NCBI RefSeq assembly: GCF_026072635.1
Contig: NZ_AP023081.1
Span: forward strand, 5,700,501 to 5,764,500
Length of the DNA: 64,000 nucleotides
Origin: Pseudomonas solani
Lineage (GTDB): Bacteria; Pseudomonadota; Gammaproteobacteria; Pseudomonadales; Pseudomonadaceae
Reading direction: 5' to 3'
Shown: one piece after another, positions 1 to 7,888 of the stretch
Numbering within the stretch: position 1 is the first letter of the stretch
Layout: each line of letters begins with the position of its first letter
Program-made: the position numbers and the translations under genes
The notes under the pieces: generated by a model
Told to the model about the DNA's origin: nothing
The model's input: only the letters and a program-made list of their open reading frames with translations
The model's database searches: none

Positions 1-701
1 CCATTGGCGATCAGGCCCAGTTGCAGCTCGGTGCCGAAGGTCTCCAGGTTAATGCGCAGCGACAGCCCCTCGTCGCTCAGGGCGCGTTGCAGGCCGGCGC
101 GGAAGCCGCAGCCATCGGGGTTCAGCACCCAACCGCGCTGGTAGCAGTCGGCAAGCTTGCAGGAGCGCTTGCGCACCTCGCCCTTGGCCGCGACCACCAC
201 CAGGTCCATGCGCGCCAGGGAGCGCCCGACGATGCCCTCGGGGAACACCTTGCCCGCCGGGAACAACGCCGCCACGGCGTCCAGCTCGCCGTTCTCCATC
301 TTGCCCAGCAGGTGGCTGCCCCAGCCGGTGGAGACCTGGGTCTGCAGGTCCGGATACAGGGCCTTGAGCTGGCTGAGGGCATCCAGCAGCACCACGTCGC
401 CGATGGTCTGCGGCACCCCCAGGCGCAGCGCGCCGCTGGGGGAGGAATCGCTCAGCACCAGTTCGCGCAGGGCGTCCATCTCGCGCAGCACCGAGCGGCA
501 CTGCTCGTACACGCGCATGCCCATGGGTGTGGGCTTCAGCGGCTTGGTGTTGCGGTCCAGCAGGCTGACGCCGAGGGCCTCCTCGAAGTTCTGCACGCGC
601 CGGGTGATGGCCGGCTGGGTGAGCTGCAGGGACTCCGCCGCCTGACTGATCGACTGGCTGCGGATGACGGCCACGAATGCATCGATATCATCTATCTTCA
701 T
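1..701 (-). CDS. LysR-family transcriptional regulator (C-terminus cut by window edge)
   Basis: The visible 233 residues start at an ATG at 701 and read leftwards off the window. Residues 1-60 are a LysR winged helix-turn-helix (MKIDDIDAFVAVIRSQS, then AAESLQLTQPAITRRVQ), followed by the start of a LysR substrate-binding domain. It is divergent from the thiol dioxygenase gene at 809, with about 107 bp between them, which is the usual arrangement for a LysR protein controlling its neighbour. The same trio (LysR, dioxygenase, rhodanese) is known from P. aeruginosa PA2601-PA2603. The effector is unknown; a thiol such as 3-mercaptopropionate is a guess from context. Confidence 0.93.
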   Translation of the reverse strand, partial: MKIDDIDAFVAVIRSQSISQAAESLQLTQPAITRRVQNFEEALGVSLLDRNTKPLKPTPMGMRVYEQCRSVLREMDALRELVLSDSSPSGALRLGVPQTIGDVVLLDALSQLKALYPDLQTQVSTGWGSHLLGKMENGELDAVAALFPAGKVFPEGIVGRSLARMDLVVVAAKGEVRKRSCKLADCYQRGWVLNPDGCGFRAGLQRALSDEGLSLRINLETFGTELQLGLIAN

Positions 702-808
702 TCTTTATTCGCATAATAAATGGCTGGAAGAATACGCAAGAAGAATAATATCTTTTGCCCCGGCACGGTAGCGGTTACCGCTGCGCACTCACGGACATCG
801 AGGGAACC

Positions 809-1417
809 ATGTCTCAAACGCCCAACCTCGGACGGCTACGCGGCTTCATCGTCGACCTCGCCGACCTCCTCGCCCAGGCACCGGACGAGCCACGGATACT
901 CGACCAGGGCGCCGCGCTGCTGCGCGACCTGGTGAGCACCGACGACTGGCTGCCGGACGCCTACGCCCAGCCCAGCCCGGAGCGCTACCAGCAGTACCTG
1001 CTGCACGCCGACTCGCGCCAGGCCTTCTCCATCGTCAGCTTCGTGTGGGGGCCCGGCCAATCGACCCCGGTGCACGACCACCGCACCTGGGGGCTGATCG
1101 GCATGCTGCGCGGCGCCGAGCTCAGCCAGGGCTTCTCCCGCAACGCCGACGGCAGCCTGCGGCCCCAGGGCGCGGCGGAATCTCTGCAGCCCGGCGATGT
1201 GGTCGCCGTGTCGCCCCGGGTGGGCGACATCCACCAGGTGCGCAACGCCTTCGAGAACCGCACCTCCATCAGCATCCACGTGTACGGCGCCAACATCGGC
1301 GCGGTGCGCCGCGCCGTCTATGCCGAGGGCGGCGTCGAGAAGCCCTTCATCTCCGGTTATTCCAACCTCCACCTGCCCAATATCTGGGACCTGTCGAAAG
1401 AGAGCCTGGCACCATGA
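809..1417 (+). CDS. 3-mercaptopropionate (thiol) dioxygenase, cysteine dioxygenase family
   Basis: This 202-residue cupin uses one ferrous iron and O2 to oxidise a thiol to a sulfinic acid. The iron ligands are visible as His89 and His91 (VHDHRTWG) and His142 (DIHQV). Ser155, His157 and Tyr159 (SIHVY) form the Ser-His-Tyr triad of the bacterial 3-mercaptopropionate dioxygenases. Those enzymes use an Arg in place of the Cys-Tyr cross-link system of animal cysteine dioxygenase. The start at 809 was preferred to an upstream in-frame ATG at 755 because AGGGA lies just before it and the length matches the family. It overlaps the rhodanese gene by ATGA, so the two are translationally coupled. Confidence 0.93.
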   Translation: MSQTPNLGRLRGFIVDLADLLAQAPDEPRILDQGAALLRDLVSTDDWLPDAYAQPSPERYQQYLLHADSRQAFSIVSFVWGPGQSTPVHDHRTWGLIGMLRGAELSQGFSRNADGSLRPQGAAESLQPGDVVAVSPRVGDIHQVRNAFENRTSISIHVYGANIGAVRRAVYAEGGVEKPFISGYSNLHLPNIWDLSKESLAP

Positions 1418-2997
1418 GCCGTATCCCCAGCCGCAGTTTCGCCGCCATCCGTTCCGCCCTCCTGGCCGCCGAGGAAGTCGCCCTCATCGACCTGCGTGAG
1501 GAAGCCCCCTTCGCCGAGGCGCACCCGCTGTTCGCGGCCAATATCCCGCTGTCCAAGCTCGAACTGGAAGTGCTCGACCGCGTACCCCGCCGCGACACCG
1601 CCGTGACCCTCTACGACGACGGCGAAGGCCTGGCCCAGCGCGCCGCCGAGCGCTTGCTGCAACTGGGCTACAGCAACGTGGCCCTGCTGGAAGGCGGCCT
1701 CGCCGGCTGGCGCGAGGCCGGCGGCGAGTTGTTCCGCGACGTCAACGTACCCAGCAAGGCCTTCGGCGAACTGGTGGAAAGCCAGCGCCACACGCCCTCC
1801 CTCGCCGCCGAAGAGGTGAAGGCGCTGCTGGACGCCAAGGCCGACGTGGTGGTGCTCGACGCCCGCCGCTTCGACGAATACCAGACCATGAACATCCCCG
1901 GCTCCATCAGCGTGCCCGGCGCCGAACTGGTGCTGCGCGTGCGCGAACTGGCGCCGGACCCAGCCACCCAGGTGATCGTCAACTGCGCCGGGCGCACCCG
2001 CAGCATCATCGGCACCCAATCCCTGGTGAACGCCGGCATCCCCAACCCGGTGGCCGCCCTGCGCAACGGCACCATCGGCTGGACCCTCGCCGGGCAGACG
2101 CTGGAGCATGGCCAGCAGCGGCGCTTCGCCGAGGTCGGCCAGGCCACCCACGAACAAGCCGCACAGAACGCCCGCGCCGTGGCCGACAAGGCCGGTGTGC
2201 GCCGCGCCGGCCTCACACAGCTGCACGACTGTCGCGCCGAGGCCGGCCGCACCACCTACCTGTTCGACGTGCGCACCGAAGAGGAATACCGCGCCGGCCA
2301 CCTGCCCGGCGCGCGCTGGGTCGCCGGTGGACAACTGGTGCAGGAGACCGACCACTACGCCAGCGTGCGCGGCGCGCGCATCGTCCTCGCCGACGACGAC
2401 GGCACCCGCGCCAACATGACCGGCTCCTGGCTGGCGCAACTGGGTTGGGAGGTGCATGTGCTCGACGGGCTCGCCGCGTCGGACTTCAGCGAAAGCGGCG
2501 CCTGGCGCCCCGCCCTGCCCGCCCTGCCCCAGGTCGAAGCCATCGCCCCGCAGACCCTGGCCACCTGGCTGGAGCAAGGCGACACGGCAGTGCTCGACTT
2601 CACCACCAGCGCCAACCACGTCAAACGCCACATCCCCGGCGCCCGCTGGGTACTGCGCGCCCAACTGCGTGAAGCCCTCGCCGCTGCCCCCAAGGCCGAA
2701 CGCTACGTACTCACCTGCGGCAGCGGCCTGCTGGCCCGCTTCGCCGTGGACGAAGTCGCCGCCCTCACCGGCAAACCCGCCTTCCTGCTCGACGGCGGCA
2801 ACACCGCCTGGGCCGACGCCGGCCTGCCGGTGGAAGCCGGCGAAAACGGCCTGCTGTCACCCCGCATCGACCGCTACCGCCGCCCGTACGAAGGCACCGA
2901 CAACCCGCGCGAGGCCATGCAGGCCTACCTTGATTGGGAGTTTGGGTTGGTGGAGCAGTTGGGGCGGGATGGGACGAGTGGGTTCTTTGTGGTTTGA
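1414..2997 (+). CDS. Multidomain rhodanese-like sulfurtransferase (four rhodanese domains)
   Basis: The 527-residue protein is built from four rhodanese-like units of roughly 110-130 residues. Unit 2 has the active-site loop CAGRTRS with Cys191, and unit 4 has CGSGLLA with Cys435. Units 1 and 3 carry Asp at the matching loop (DDGEG near 68-72, DDDGT near 327-331), so they are probably structural or inactive. It follows the thiol dioxygenase with an ATGA overlap. In this context it probably handles sulfane sulfur or sulfite released during thiol breakdown. It corresponds in order and length to PA2603 of P. aeruginosa. The true acceptor is unknown. Confidence 0.9.
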   Translation: MSRIPSRSFAAIRSALLAAEEVALIDLREEAPFAEAHPLFAANIPLSKLELEVLDRVPRRDTAVTLYDDGEGLAQRAAERLLQLGYSNVALLEGGLAGWREAGGELFRDVNVPSKAFGELVESQRHTPSLAAEEVKALLDAKADVVVLDARRFDEYQTMNIPGSISVPGAELVLRVRELAPDPATQVIVNCAGRTRSIIGTQSLVNAGIPNPVAALRNGTIGWTLAGQTLEHGQQRRFAEVGQATHEQAAQNARAVADKAGVRRAGLTQLHDCRAEAGRTTYLFDVRTEEEYRAGHLPGARWVAGGQLVQETDHYASVRGARIVLADDDGTRANMTGSWLAQLGWEVHVLDGLAASDFSESGAWRPALPALPQVEAIAPQTLATWLEQGDTAVLDFTTSANHVKRHIPGARWVLRAQLREALAAAPKAERYVLTCGSGLLARFAVDEVAALTGKPAFLLDGGNTAWADAGLPVEAGENGLLSPRIDRYRRPYEGTDNPREAMQAYLDWEFGLVEQLGRDGTSGFFVV

Positions 2998-3008
2998 GAG
3001 AGGATGCT

Positions 3009-3059
3009 GAGTGCCTGCTCTCTGCCAGGAGCAGGCACTCACGTCAGATCGATCTGACG
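3009..3059. terminator. Two adjacent palindromes between convergent genes
   Basis: A perfect 12-bp inverted repeat (GAGTGCCTGCTC at 3009-3020 with its complement at 3029-3040, 8-nt loop) is followed at once by a perfect 18-bp palindrome CGTCAGATCGATCTGACG (3042-3059). They lie 12 bp after the rhodanese stop and about 50 bp before the end of the convergent gene. There is no T-tract, so a bidirectional terminator is likely but not certain. Confidence 0.5.
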
Positions 3060-3110
3060 CTAACGATTCAGCTAAGTTGCCGGTAATTGGACTGAGCGTT
3101 TTGAACGCGA

Positions 3111-3455
3111 TCAGACAGTGCGCTTTGCTTGCTTGAACGTGACTTCGGGGAGACCAAGCCTCTCCCCACTGGGAAGTTGAATATCCAGAATATGTTGCTC
3201 CCAGCGGATAACTACCCCGCCAAGAGACATGAACTCGACAAGGCACGTATAAGGATTTTGCCTGTCACTGTGCAGTTGCGCCCAAGCATCCTCAGAGAGC
3301 TGCGCCCGCTGCAAAGGTGTTTCCATTTCCTTTAGTGGGTCATCTCCAACCCAAAATCCGAACAATCCGATACGTGCTCTTCTCCAAACAATATTCGCGT
3401 CAGCAAAACGTGCCGCGGCCTCTCGGATTAGCTTGGATGCATCACCGGCTGTCAT
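3111..3455 (-). CDS. Hypothetical protein, 114 aa
   Basis: This is an unrecognised soluble protein of 114 residues. The ATG at 3455 has a good ribosome-binding site (AGGATGGGG about 7 nt upstream). The sequence has no signal peptide or membrane segment; it is rich in Trp and charged residues (for example RRARIGLFGFWVGDDP) and ends in a basic tail. GC is lower than in the flanking rhodanese gene. It is convergent with the rhodanese gene and sits at the start of a variable stretch reaching to about 10.8 kb. No function can be assigned. Confidence 0.6.
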   Translation of the reverse strand: MTAGDASKLIREAAARFADANIVWRRARIGLFGFWVGDDPLKEMETPLQRAQLSEDAWAQLHSDRQNPYTCLVEFMSLGGVVIRWEQHILDIQLPSGERLGLPEVTFKQAKRTV

Positions 3456-3571
3456 GTAGACCCCATCCTTGTGGGCGGCTGCAGCATAGAGTCACTCCCC
3501 ATTACCCTGACGCGCCCCTTGCCTGCCTATAGCCATCCAGCAACTCTCTCTTGCCTTCCCAAGCAGACTTA

Positions 3572-3838
3572 TCACTCTGACGCCTCGTATGTGTAGTTCT
3601 CGGCGATGATTCGGGTTGCAAAACCTACAAGAACCGCAGAACTGAACATCAGGACGAAAATCCAGGGCCATAGGAATCTGTACCAATTGTCATGTTTCAG
3701 ATTCAACAGAGCCATGACCAGCGAGATTAGAGCAATGAGCCCGTACCCATTGATTGAAATGAAAAAAATGATAATGAAAAGAAAAGATGACTTGTGCCAT
3801 GGGGTTTCCAGCACAGGATTCTTTGGTTCTTCTTTCAT
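3572..3838 (-). CDS. Small membrane protein, 88 aa, unknown function
   Basis: The ORF encodes a hydrophilic N-terminus (MKEEPKNPVLETPWHKS) followed by two clear hydrophobic helices, about residues 19-45 and 55-76. It is noticeably AT-rich compared with the window. No convincing Shine-Dalgarno sequence precedes the ATG at 3838, so the start is uncertain. It may be a small inner-membrane protein of an acquired segment. No family is recognised. Confidence 0.45.
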   Translation of the reverse strand: MKEEPKNPVLETPWHKSSFLFIIIFFISINGYGLIALISLVMALLNLKHDNWYRFLWPWIFVLMFSSAVLVGFATRIIAENYTYEASE

Positions 3839-3920
3839 GAGGGCACTTGTATGTGGCGGAATTTGTTCCGCTCTCCTGTTGATTGAGTTCTAGTTTTTGC
3901 ACAGGCCTGTTGCCGATCAT

Positions 3921-4877
3921 CTAGTCATTGCGACACATAACCTCTTCAGCCCCCACCTTCAGTGCAGTGATCCCCTCCCGAGGCGGCAGGTTGCTCGGCA
4001 CATTCACATCCCAGGCCAGACCAAGACGCTGGAGCAGTTGGATGAAGTGCCAGCCCAGGTCGATCTGCCCGGGATACAGCCCATGGCGCGCTGAAGCCGG
4101 GAATGCGTGGTGATTGTTGTGCCAGCTCTCGCCAAAGGTGGGGATGGCGGCGATGGGCACGTCATGGGCCTGCACGCCGGCGCCATCCACCTCCCAGGTC
4201 TGGGGGCCCCGGGTGTGAGCGAAGTAGGAAATGAACCAGTGCATGGTGGTGCAGGCTGCCACCCGGACCGACACGCCCCACACCAGCCACGGCATGCCAC
4301 CGATCAGGTAAAGAGCGATGCCGATGGGAAGCTGCTGGAGCATCCAGGTCTTTTCCAGGAACTGGTAGAAGCGATCGTTGGCGATCTCCGGCCCCGGATT
4401 GAAGCCCGGCGGATGATCGAGCACGAACTTGCAGTGCAGGTTGTACCAGGCGTCCTTGAGCAATCCCTGGCGGTGGGCGAGGTAGTCGTGGCAAGCCGGC
4501 TGCCGCTGGGACCAATCGCGGGTGTCATGGGTACGGATGGTCCAGAACGGGCCGCCGATACCGACGATGGTTCCCATCCACACGAGGAAGCGTTCCGTGG
4601 CCTTCGAGCACTTGAAGCTGCGGTGAATCAGCCGCCGGTGGAACCCCACCGAGTGCCCCGCGCAGAGAGTTGCCGCACTGAGCAGCAGGAAGACCAGAAA
4701 CGCGCCCCAGCTGAAATAGAGCGGTGCCAGCACCAAGGCGCTGGTGAAGATGAAGCTGTTCCAGAGCGACCGCCATGTGTCCCAGACGATGGTGCCCGTC
4801 AGCGGGCTGGCCCCGTTGTCCAGTACCAGGGAGTTGACCTTGAACGCGCCGGAGGCAGCACCTGCGTGAGTGGACAT
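3921..4877 (-). CDS. Membrane fatty acid desaturase, acyl-CoA delta-9-like
   Basis: The 318-residue protein belongs to the membrane di-iron fatty acid desaturases, which use O2 and an electron donor to insert a cis double bond into an acyl chain. Two of the three histidine boxes are clear: HSVGFHRRLIH near residue 75-85 and HNNHH near 255. The middle box is unusual, reading HDTRDWSQ instead of the common HRxHH pattern, though further His residues follow. Hydrophobic helices lie near residues 40-72 and 185-215. The start overlaps the stop of the upstream Coq4-like gene (TGATG), so the two form a coupled pair. Substrate and regiospecificity are not determined by the sequence. Confidence 0.85.
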   Translation of the reverse strand: MSTHAGAASGAFKVNSLVLDNGASPLTGTIVWDTWRSLWNSFIFTSALVLAPLYFSWGAFLVFLLLSAATLCAGHSVGFHRRLIHRSFKCSKATERFLVWMGTIVGIGGPFWTIRTHDTRDWSQRQPACHDYLAHRQGLLKDAWYNLHCKFVLDHPPGFNPGPEIANDRFYQFLEKTWMLQQLPIGIALYLIGGMPWLVWGVSVRVAACTTMHWFISYFAHTRGPQTWEVDGAGVQAHDVPIAAIPTFGESWHNNHHAFPASARHGLYPGQIDLGWHFIQLLQRLGLAWDVNVPSNLPPREGITALKVGAEEVMCRND

Positions 4878-5440
4878 CAGAAGATCTCCGATAGGACAAA
4901 GGCGATACCCAGCAGGGGCAGCGCGATCAAGCTTGCCGAGCAGGCAACCAGGGCCAGGTATTCGAGGTAATGCCGAGGCGTCGCGGCTACGGGAGCGGAA
5001 GGCAGTATCTCGGCGCGGACGTCCGCCACCCTCCTCTCAAGCAGTTCCGGATAGGCGTACCCCTGGTACAGCGTCCGGCTGTACTTGCCACGCACGAACG
5101 CCGAGAAGCTGCGCCTGGGTACGACACAGGCCCCCATGCTCACCAACGGCAGGCAGAACAGTGTGCTGAGTGGGTTGGGGTAACGGCCTGCGGCGAATTC
5201 CCAGGCAGCCATCTCGAACTCGCCGGTTGGCCGGAATGGATAGCCGGTGAGGACGTGGTGGATGTCATGGAGCGGCAGCGCCCGACGGCGCCACTCGAAA
5301 TTCGGCAGATAAACCTTGAGGTCGCGGCAGCCCACGGGTGACCAGCGCTCGGCGCTGACGCCGCCATCGATTGGGAAGCCATGGCAGGTATAGAACTGTG
5401 CGACGGCTTCTTTCAACGAAGCATTCGGATCGACTTCCAT
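4877..5440 (-). CDS. Coq4-like zinc-motif protein paired with a desaturase
   Basis: The 187-residue protein contains H58-D59-x2-H62-x11-E74 (LHDIHHVLTGYPF, then GE), which is exactly the HDxxHx11E metal motif of the ubiquinone-biosynthesis protein COQ4. A long hydrophobic helix near residues 160-185 suggests membrane anchoring. COQ4 is reported to take part in the C1 decarboxylation and hydroxylation of ubiquinone precursors in eukaryotes. Pseudomonads make ubiquinone with other Ubi enzymes, so this copy probably does something else. It is coupled by overlap to the downstream desaturase. A role in delivering or modifying a lipid-like substrate is inference. Confidence 0.7.
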   Translation of the reverse strand: MEVDPNASLKEAVAQFYTCHGFPIDGGVSAERWSPVGCRDLKVYLPNFEWRRRALPLHDIHHVLTGYPFRPTGEFEMAAWEFAAGRYPNPLSTLFCLPLVSMGACVVPRRSFSAFVRGKYSRTLYQGYAYPELLERRVADVRAEILPSAPVAATPRHYLEYLALVACSASLIALPLLGIAFVLSEIF

Positions 5441-5685
5441 ATCACCTGACTCCTTTCAGGTTCGCCGTGTCGTTGCGGGCTTCGTGGGCACGAAGCTTGT
5501 GCCGTCGGCTGCGCCATTCTTTACGCGGCGCCCGTATGGATCAACTGGGTGACTGAAGAAATTTCAGCGTCGATTTGGGCGGCAAGCTCAAGCAAGCACC
5601 TGCCTGGTACCTGCTTCATGGGCCGACTCGATCAAAGCGCTCTACGACGTGAGTCCTTGCCGTATCGCCTGCCCCGTTTGGGGCC

Positions 5686-6447
5686 TCAAACCTCTTTCCC
5701 ATACGGGCTGGGCAGATCGTTGCGTTCGAGCAGGTATTCCATCGAGTTGTTGATCGCCCAAACCAGAAGCGCATCCAGCGTCATATCGAGGGGCTGGCCC
5801 TTCAGCAGCGGTTCGAGCCGCTGCACGGTGCCGGGATAGTCTTCGGTGTGGAAGCGGAATCGCCCGCAGTTGCCATGGCGGTCCACCAGGAGATAGGTGC
5901 AGTAGTGGTCATCGTCCGACCAGCGCCCGAAGCAGAAGTAGTTGGCGCTTAGGTGCGCGATCTGCTCCTTCGACAACTCCTCCTCGACGAAGTAATCGCC
6001 GAAGTTCCAGGCGATCGCCGGGCAGAACGCGTGCAGGCATTGGTAGGAGGTCGAGGTCGAACGCCCGTAGATTTCGAGAATGCGACGGTCACCCCAGCGG
6101 CCGCGATCCGCAATGACGTCGTAGATGGCGAAGCGCTTCCTGAATAGCGCCTTCAACGCTTCCGGCATCGCGAACGCATGCTGCGTCTCGGCGCTCAGCA
6201 GGTCCTCGTCGGATACAGCGCCCGACCATTCGAACAGCGTGCCGTCCTGGAAGTACTCGTCGAAGTACAGCTCATAGGTTTCCCCCTCCTCGTCGTAGAA
6301 CGCATGCAGGCTCCGGCAGAACGACTCGAAACGGTTGAGGGCCTCAGGCCAGGTCTCGTCCGCACCACCACGGAGATGGTCGCCATAGCTGTTTTCACCA
6401 GCGGGTTTGGGCTGGATGACGAGGATGCCTTTGAGTTTTTTGAACAC
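5686..6447 (-). CDS. Hypothetical acidic protein, 253 aa
   Basis: The protein starts at a GTG (6447); no in-frame ATG lies close upstream. It is soluble, rich in Trp, Tyr and acidic residues, with no signal peptide. The C-terminal half (YFCFGRWSDDDHY, then DRHGNCGRF) loosely recalls SMI1/KNR4 (SUKH) proteins, a group that often serves as toxin immunity or defence accessory proteins. I cannot confirm this by eye. About 245 bp separate it from the Coq4-like gene, so they need not share a transcript. Confidence 0.65.
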   Translation of the reverse strand: MFKKLKGILVIQPKPAGENSYGDHLRGGADETWPEALNRFESFCRSLHAFYDEEGETYELYFDEYFQDGTLFEWSGAVSDEDLLSAETQHAFAMPEALKALFRKRFAIYDVIADRGRWGDRRILEIYGRSTSTSYQCLHAFCPAIAWNFGDYFVEEELSKEQIAHLSANYFCFGRWSDDDHYCTYLLVDRHGNCGRFRFHTEDYPGTVQRLEPLLKGQPLDMTLDALLVWAINNSMEYLLERNDLPSPYGKEV

Positions 6448-6728
6448 GATGGGGGCCTGACGAGCGATCTGGAGGGCCCGTGTAAATTAAATGAAAAGGG
6501 TCTTGTCTGGTGAGGCGTGGTTATCGAATCGAGTACTGACCAATAAAGGACTTAGTTGCTCTTGAGTACTAGCTATACGTAGTCAACTACGACAGCAGTG
6601 GCGCTTTGGTGACCGAGGGGGCTCTAGGCGCTAAGCGGCCCCTTCGGCCAAAAGCGGGCATCACATATCTACAAAATAGAGGCGACTCACCTTCTTATCC
6701 TTATCGCAAATTAGATTAACTGAGTTAT

Positions 6729-7697
6729 TTAGATCAATTTTTCCACTTTCATCCAATTTATGATATTCGATAGATTTTGCGGCTCCGGGATTTTAGCGGC
6801 CGTAAGCATGCGATGAATTCGTTGCTCATATCTCCGGGGATCCGCAGGAAGATTTCGCCACTTATCATTTTTACTGGTTAGGTTTCGCAGGCGCTGTTCA
6901 AGCAAACGCTCGCTTTGCGCTGACACACTTAGTGCAGCATCAAAAGTACAAATGAGCTTTCGGACGATAGTCGAAAACAATATGCAATCTCGAAGATTAA
7001 GCGAAATTTTCTCTCCTGCAACTTGGGCTGGCAAGGAGAAGTTGTGCTTGAATGGAGATGGCTTTTTGCCCTGCTCTAAAGTCAGCGCCGTCTGCAAATC
7101 CACAATAGACTGCGTACACAGCCCTTCAGAGTGAATAATTGAGTTTCGGCATTTCTTAAAATAGCCGTATGCAATTAGGTATGAGTTAATATTTGGCCAG
7201 CAGTTTAGTTTTGAGGACCTCAGTGTAGGGAAGAACTCTTTAACCATAAGCGAAGACGTGCTGCTGTTTGCATCACTGACAACAGCCATATATCCAGGGC
7301 TTTGGGCATTCACATACGGAAACTGCAAACTCTTGACATGTTTTTCGGCTTTTCGTTTTGAGAACAGATCATGACACACCTTCTCGGCCCAGCCTTCGTA
7401 AAGTGTGCAGCATTCGAATAGAAGCCACTTTGAAAATCCCTGCTCGTGAGTGTCCCAAGTTGAATTAAGGAAGGCATGCCTTAAGTCAATCCCTCCCGGC
7501 ATCGGCAGTCCAGACAAAAATTTCTGCTCGATGTCCTTAATATGCAAATCAGGGAATTGATCTTTAAATCCCCTCACTTGCCACCATAATTCTCGCAGTC
7601 CTGCATAATTTGCCCATATAAAGGTGAAAGCGTCGCCAAGGCGTCCATCAACACTTTGAGTGGAAGAAAAGAAAAAGCCTGGTTTTGTTGTTGCCAT
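6729..7697 (-). CDS. Unknown protein with HEPN-like R-x4-H motif, 322 aa
   Basis: The gene is AT-rich compared with most of the window and has a good ribosome-binding site (AAGGAAGG). Residues 180-190 read YFKKCRNSIIHS, so Arg184 and His189 form an R-x4-H motif with Asn after the Arg. This is the pattern of HEPN ribonuclease domains and sits in a predicted helical region. HEPN proteins are common in toxin-antitoxin and anti-phage systems. The rest of the protein is not recognised. It lies 191 bp downstream of another unknown gene on the same strand that also has an R-x4-H motif. Function in defence is inference. Confidence 0.65.
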   Translation of the reverse strand: MATTKPGFFFSSTQSVDGRLGDAFTFIWANYAGLRELWWQVRGFKDQFPDLHIKDIEQKFLSGLPMPGGIDLRHAFLNSTWDTHEQGFSKWLLFECCTLYEGWAEKVCHDLFSKRKAEKHVKSLQFPYVNAQSPGYMAVVSDANSSTSSLMVKEFFPTLRSSKLNCWPNINSYLIAYGYFKKCRNSIIHSEGLCTQSIVDLQTALTLEQGKKPSPFKHNFSLPAQVAGEKISLNLRDCILFSTIVRKLICTFDAALSVSAQSERLLEQRLRNLTSKNDKWRNLPADPRRYEQRIHRMLTAAKIPEPQNLSNIINWMKVEKLI

Positions 7698-7888
7698 ATA
7701 CCTTCCTTGTTAAATTTTGGTCATTACAGGCCGGAGCCTGCCGAAAATAGTCATTCGACTTAGCCCTTGTCTTTCACTGTACTATCACTCAGTATGTCAA
7801 GCCTCTGCGCGAATCTTACGAGCAGTACAGTTGCCAGGCGCTAGCAGAGACGAGGGATAGAAAGAATCGGCCCATGATCACTTGAGTG

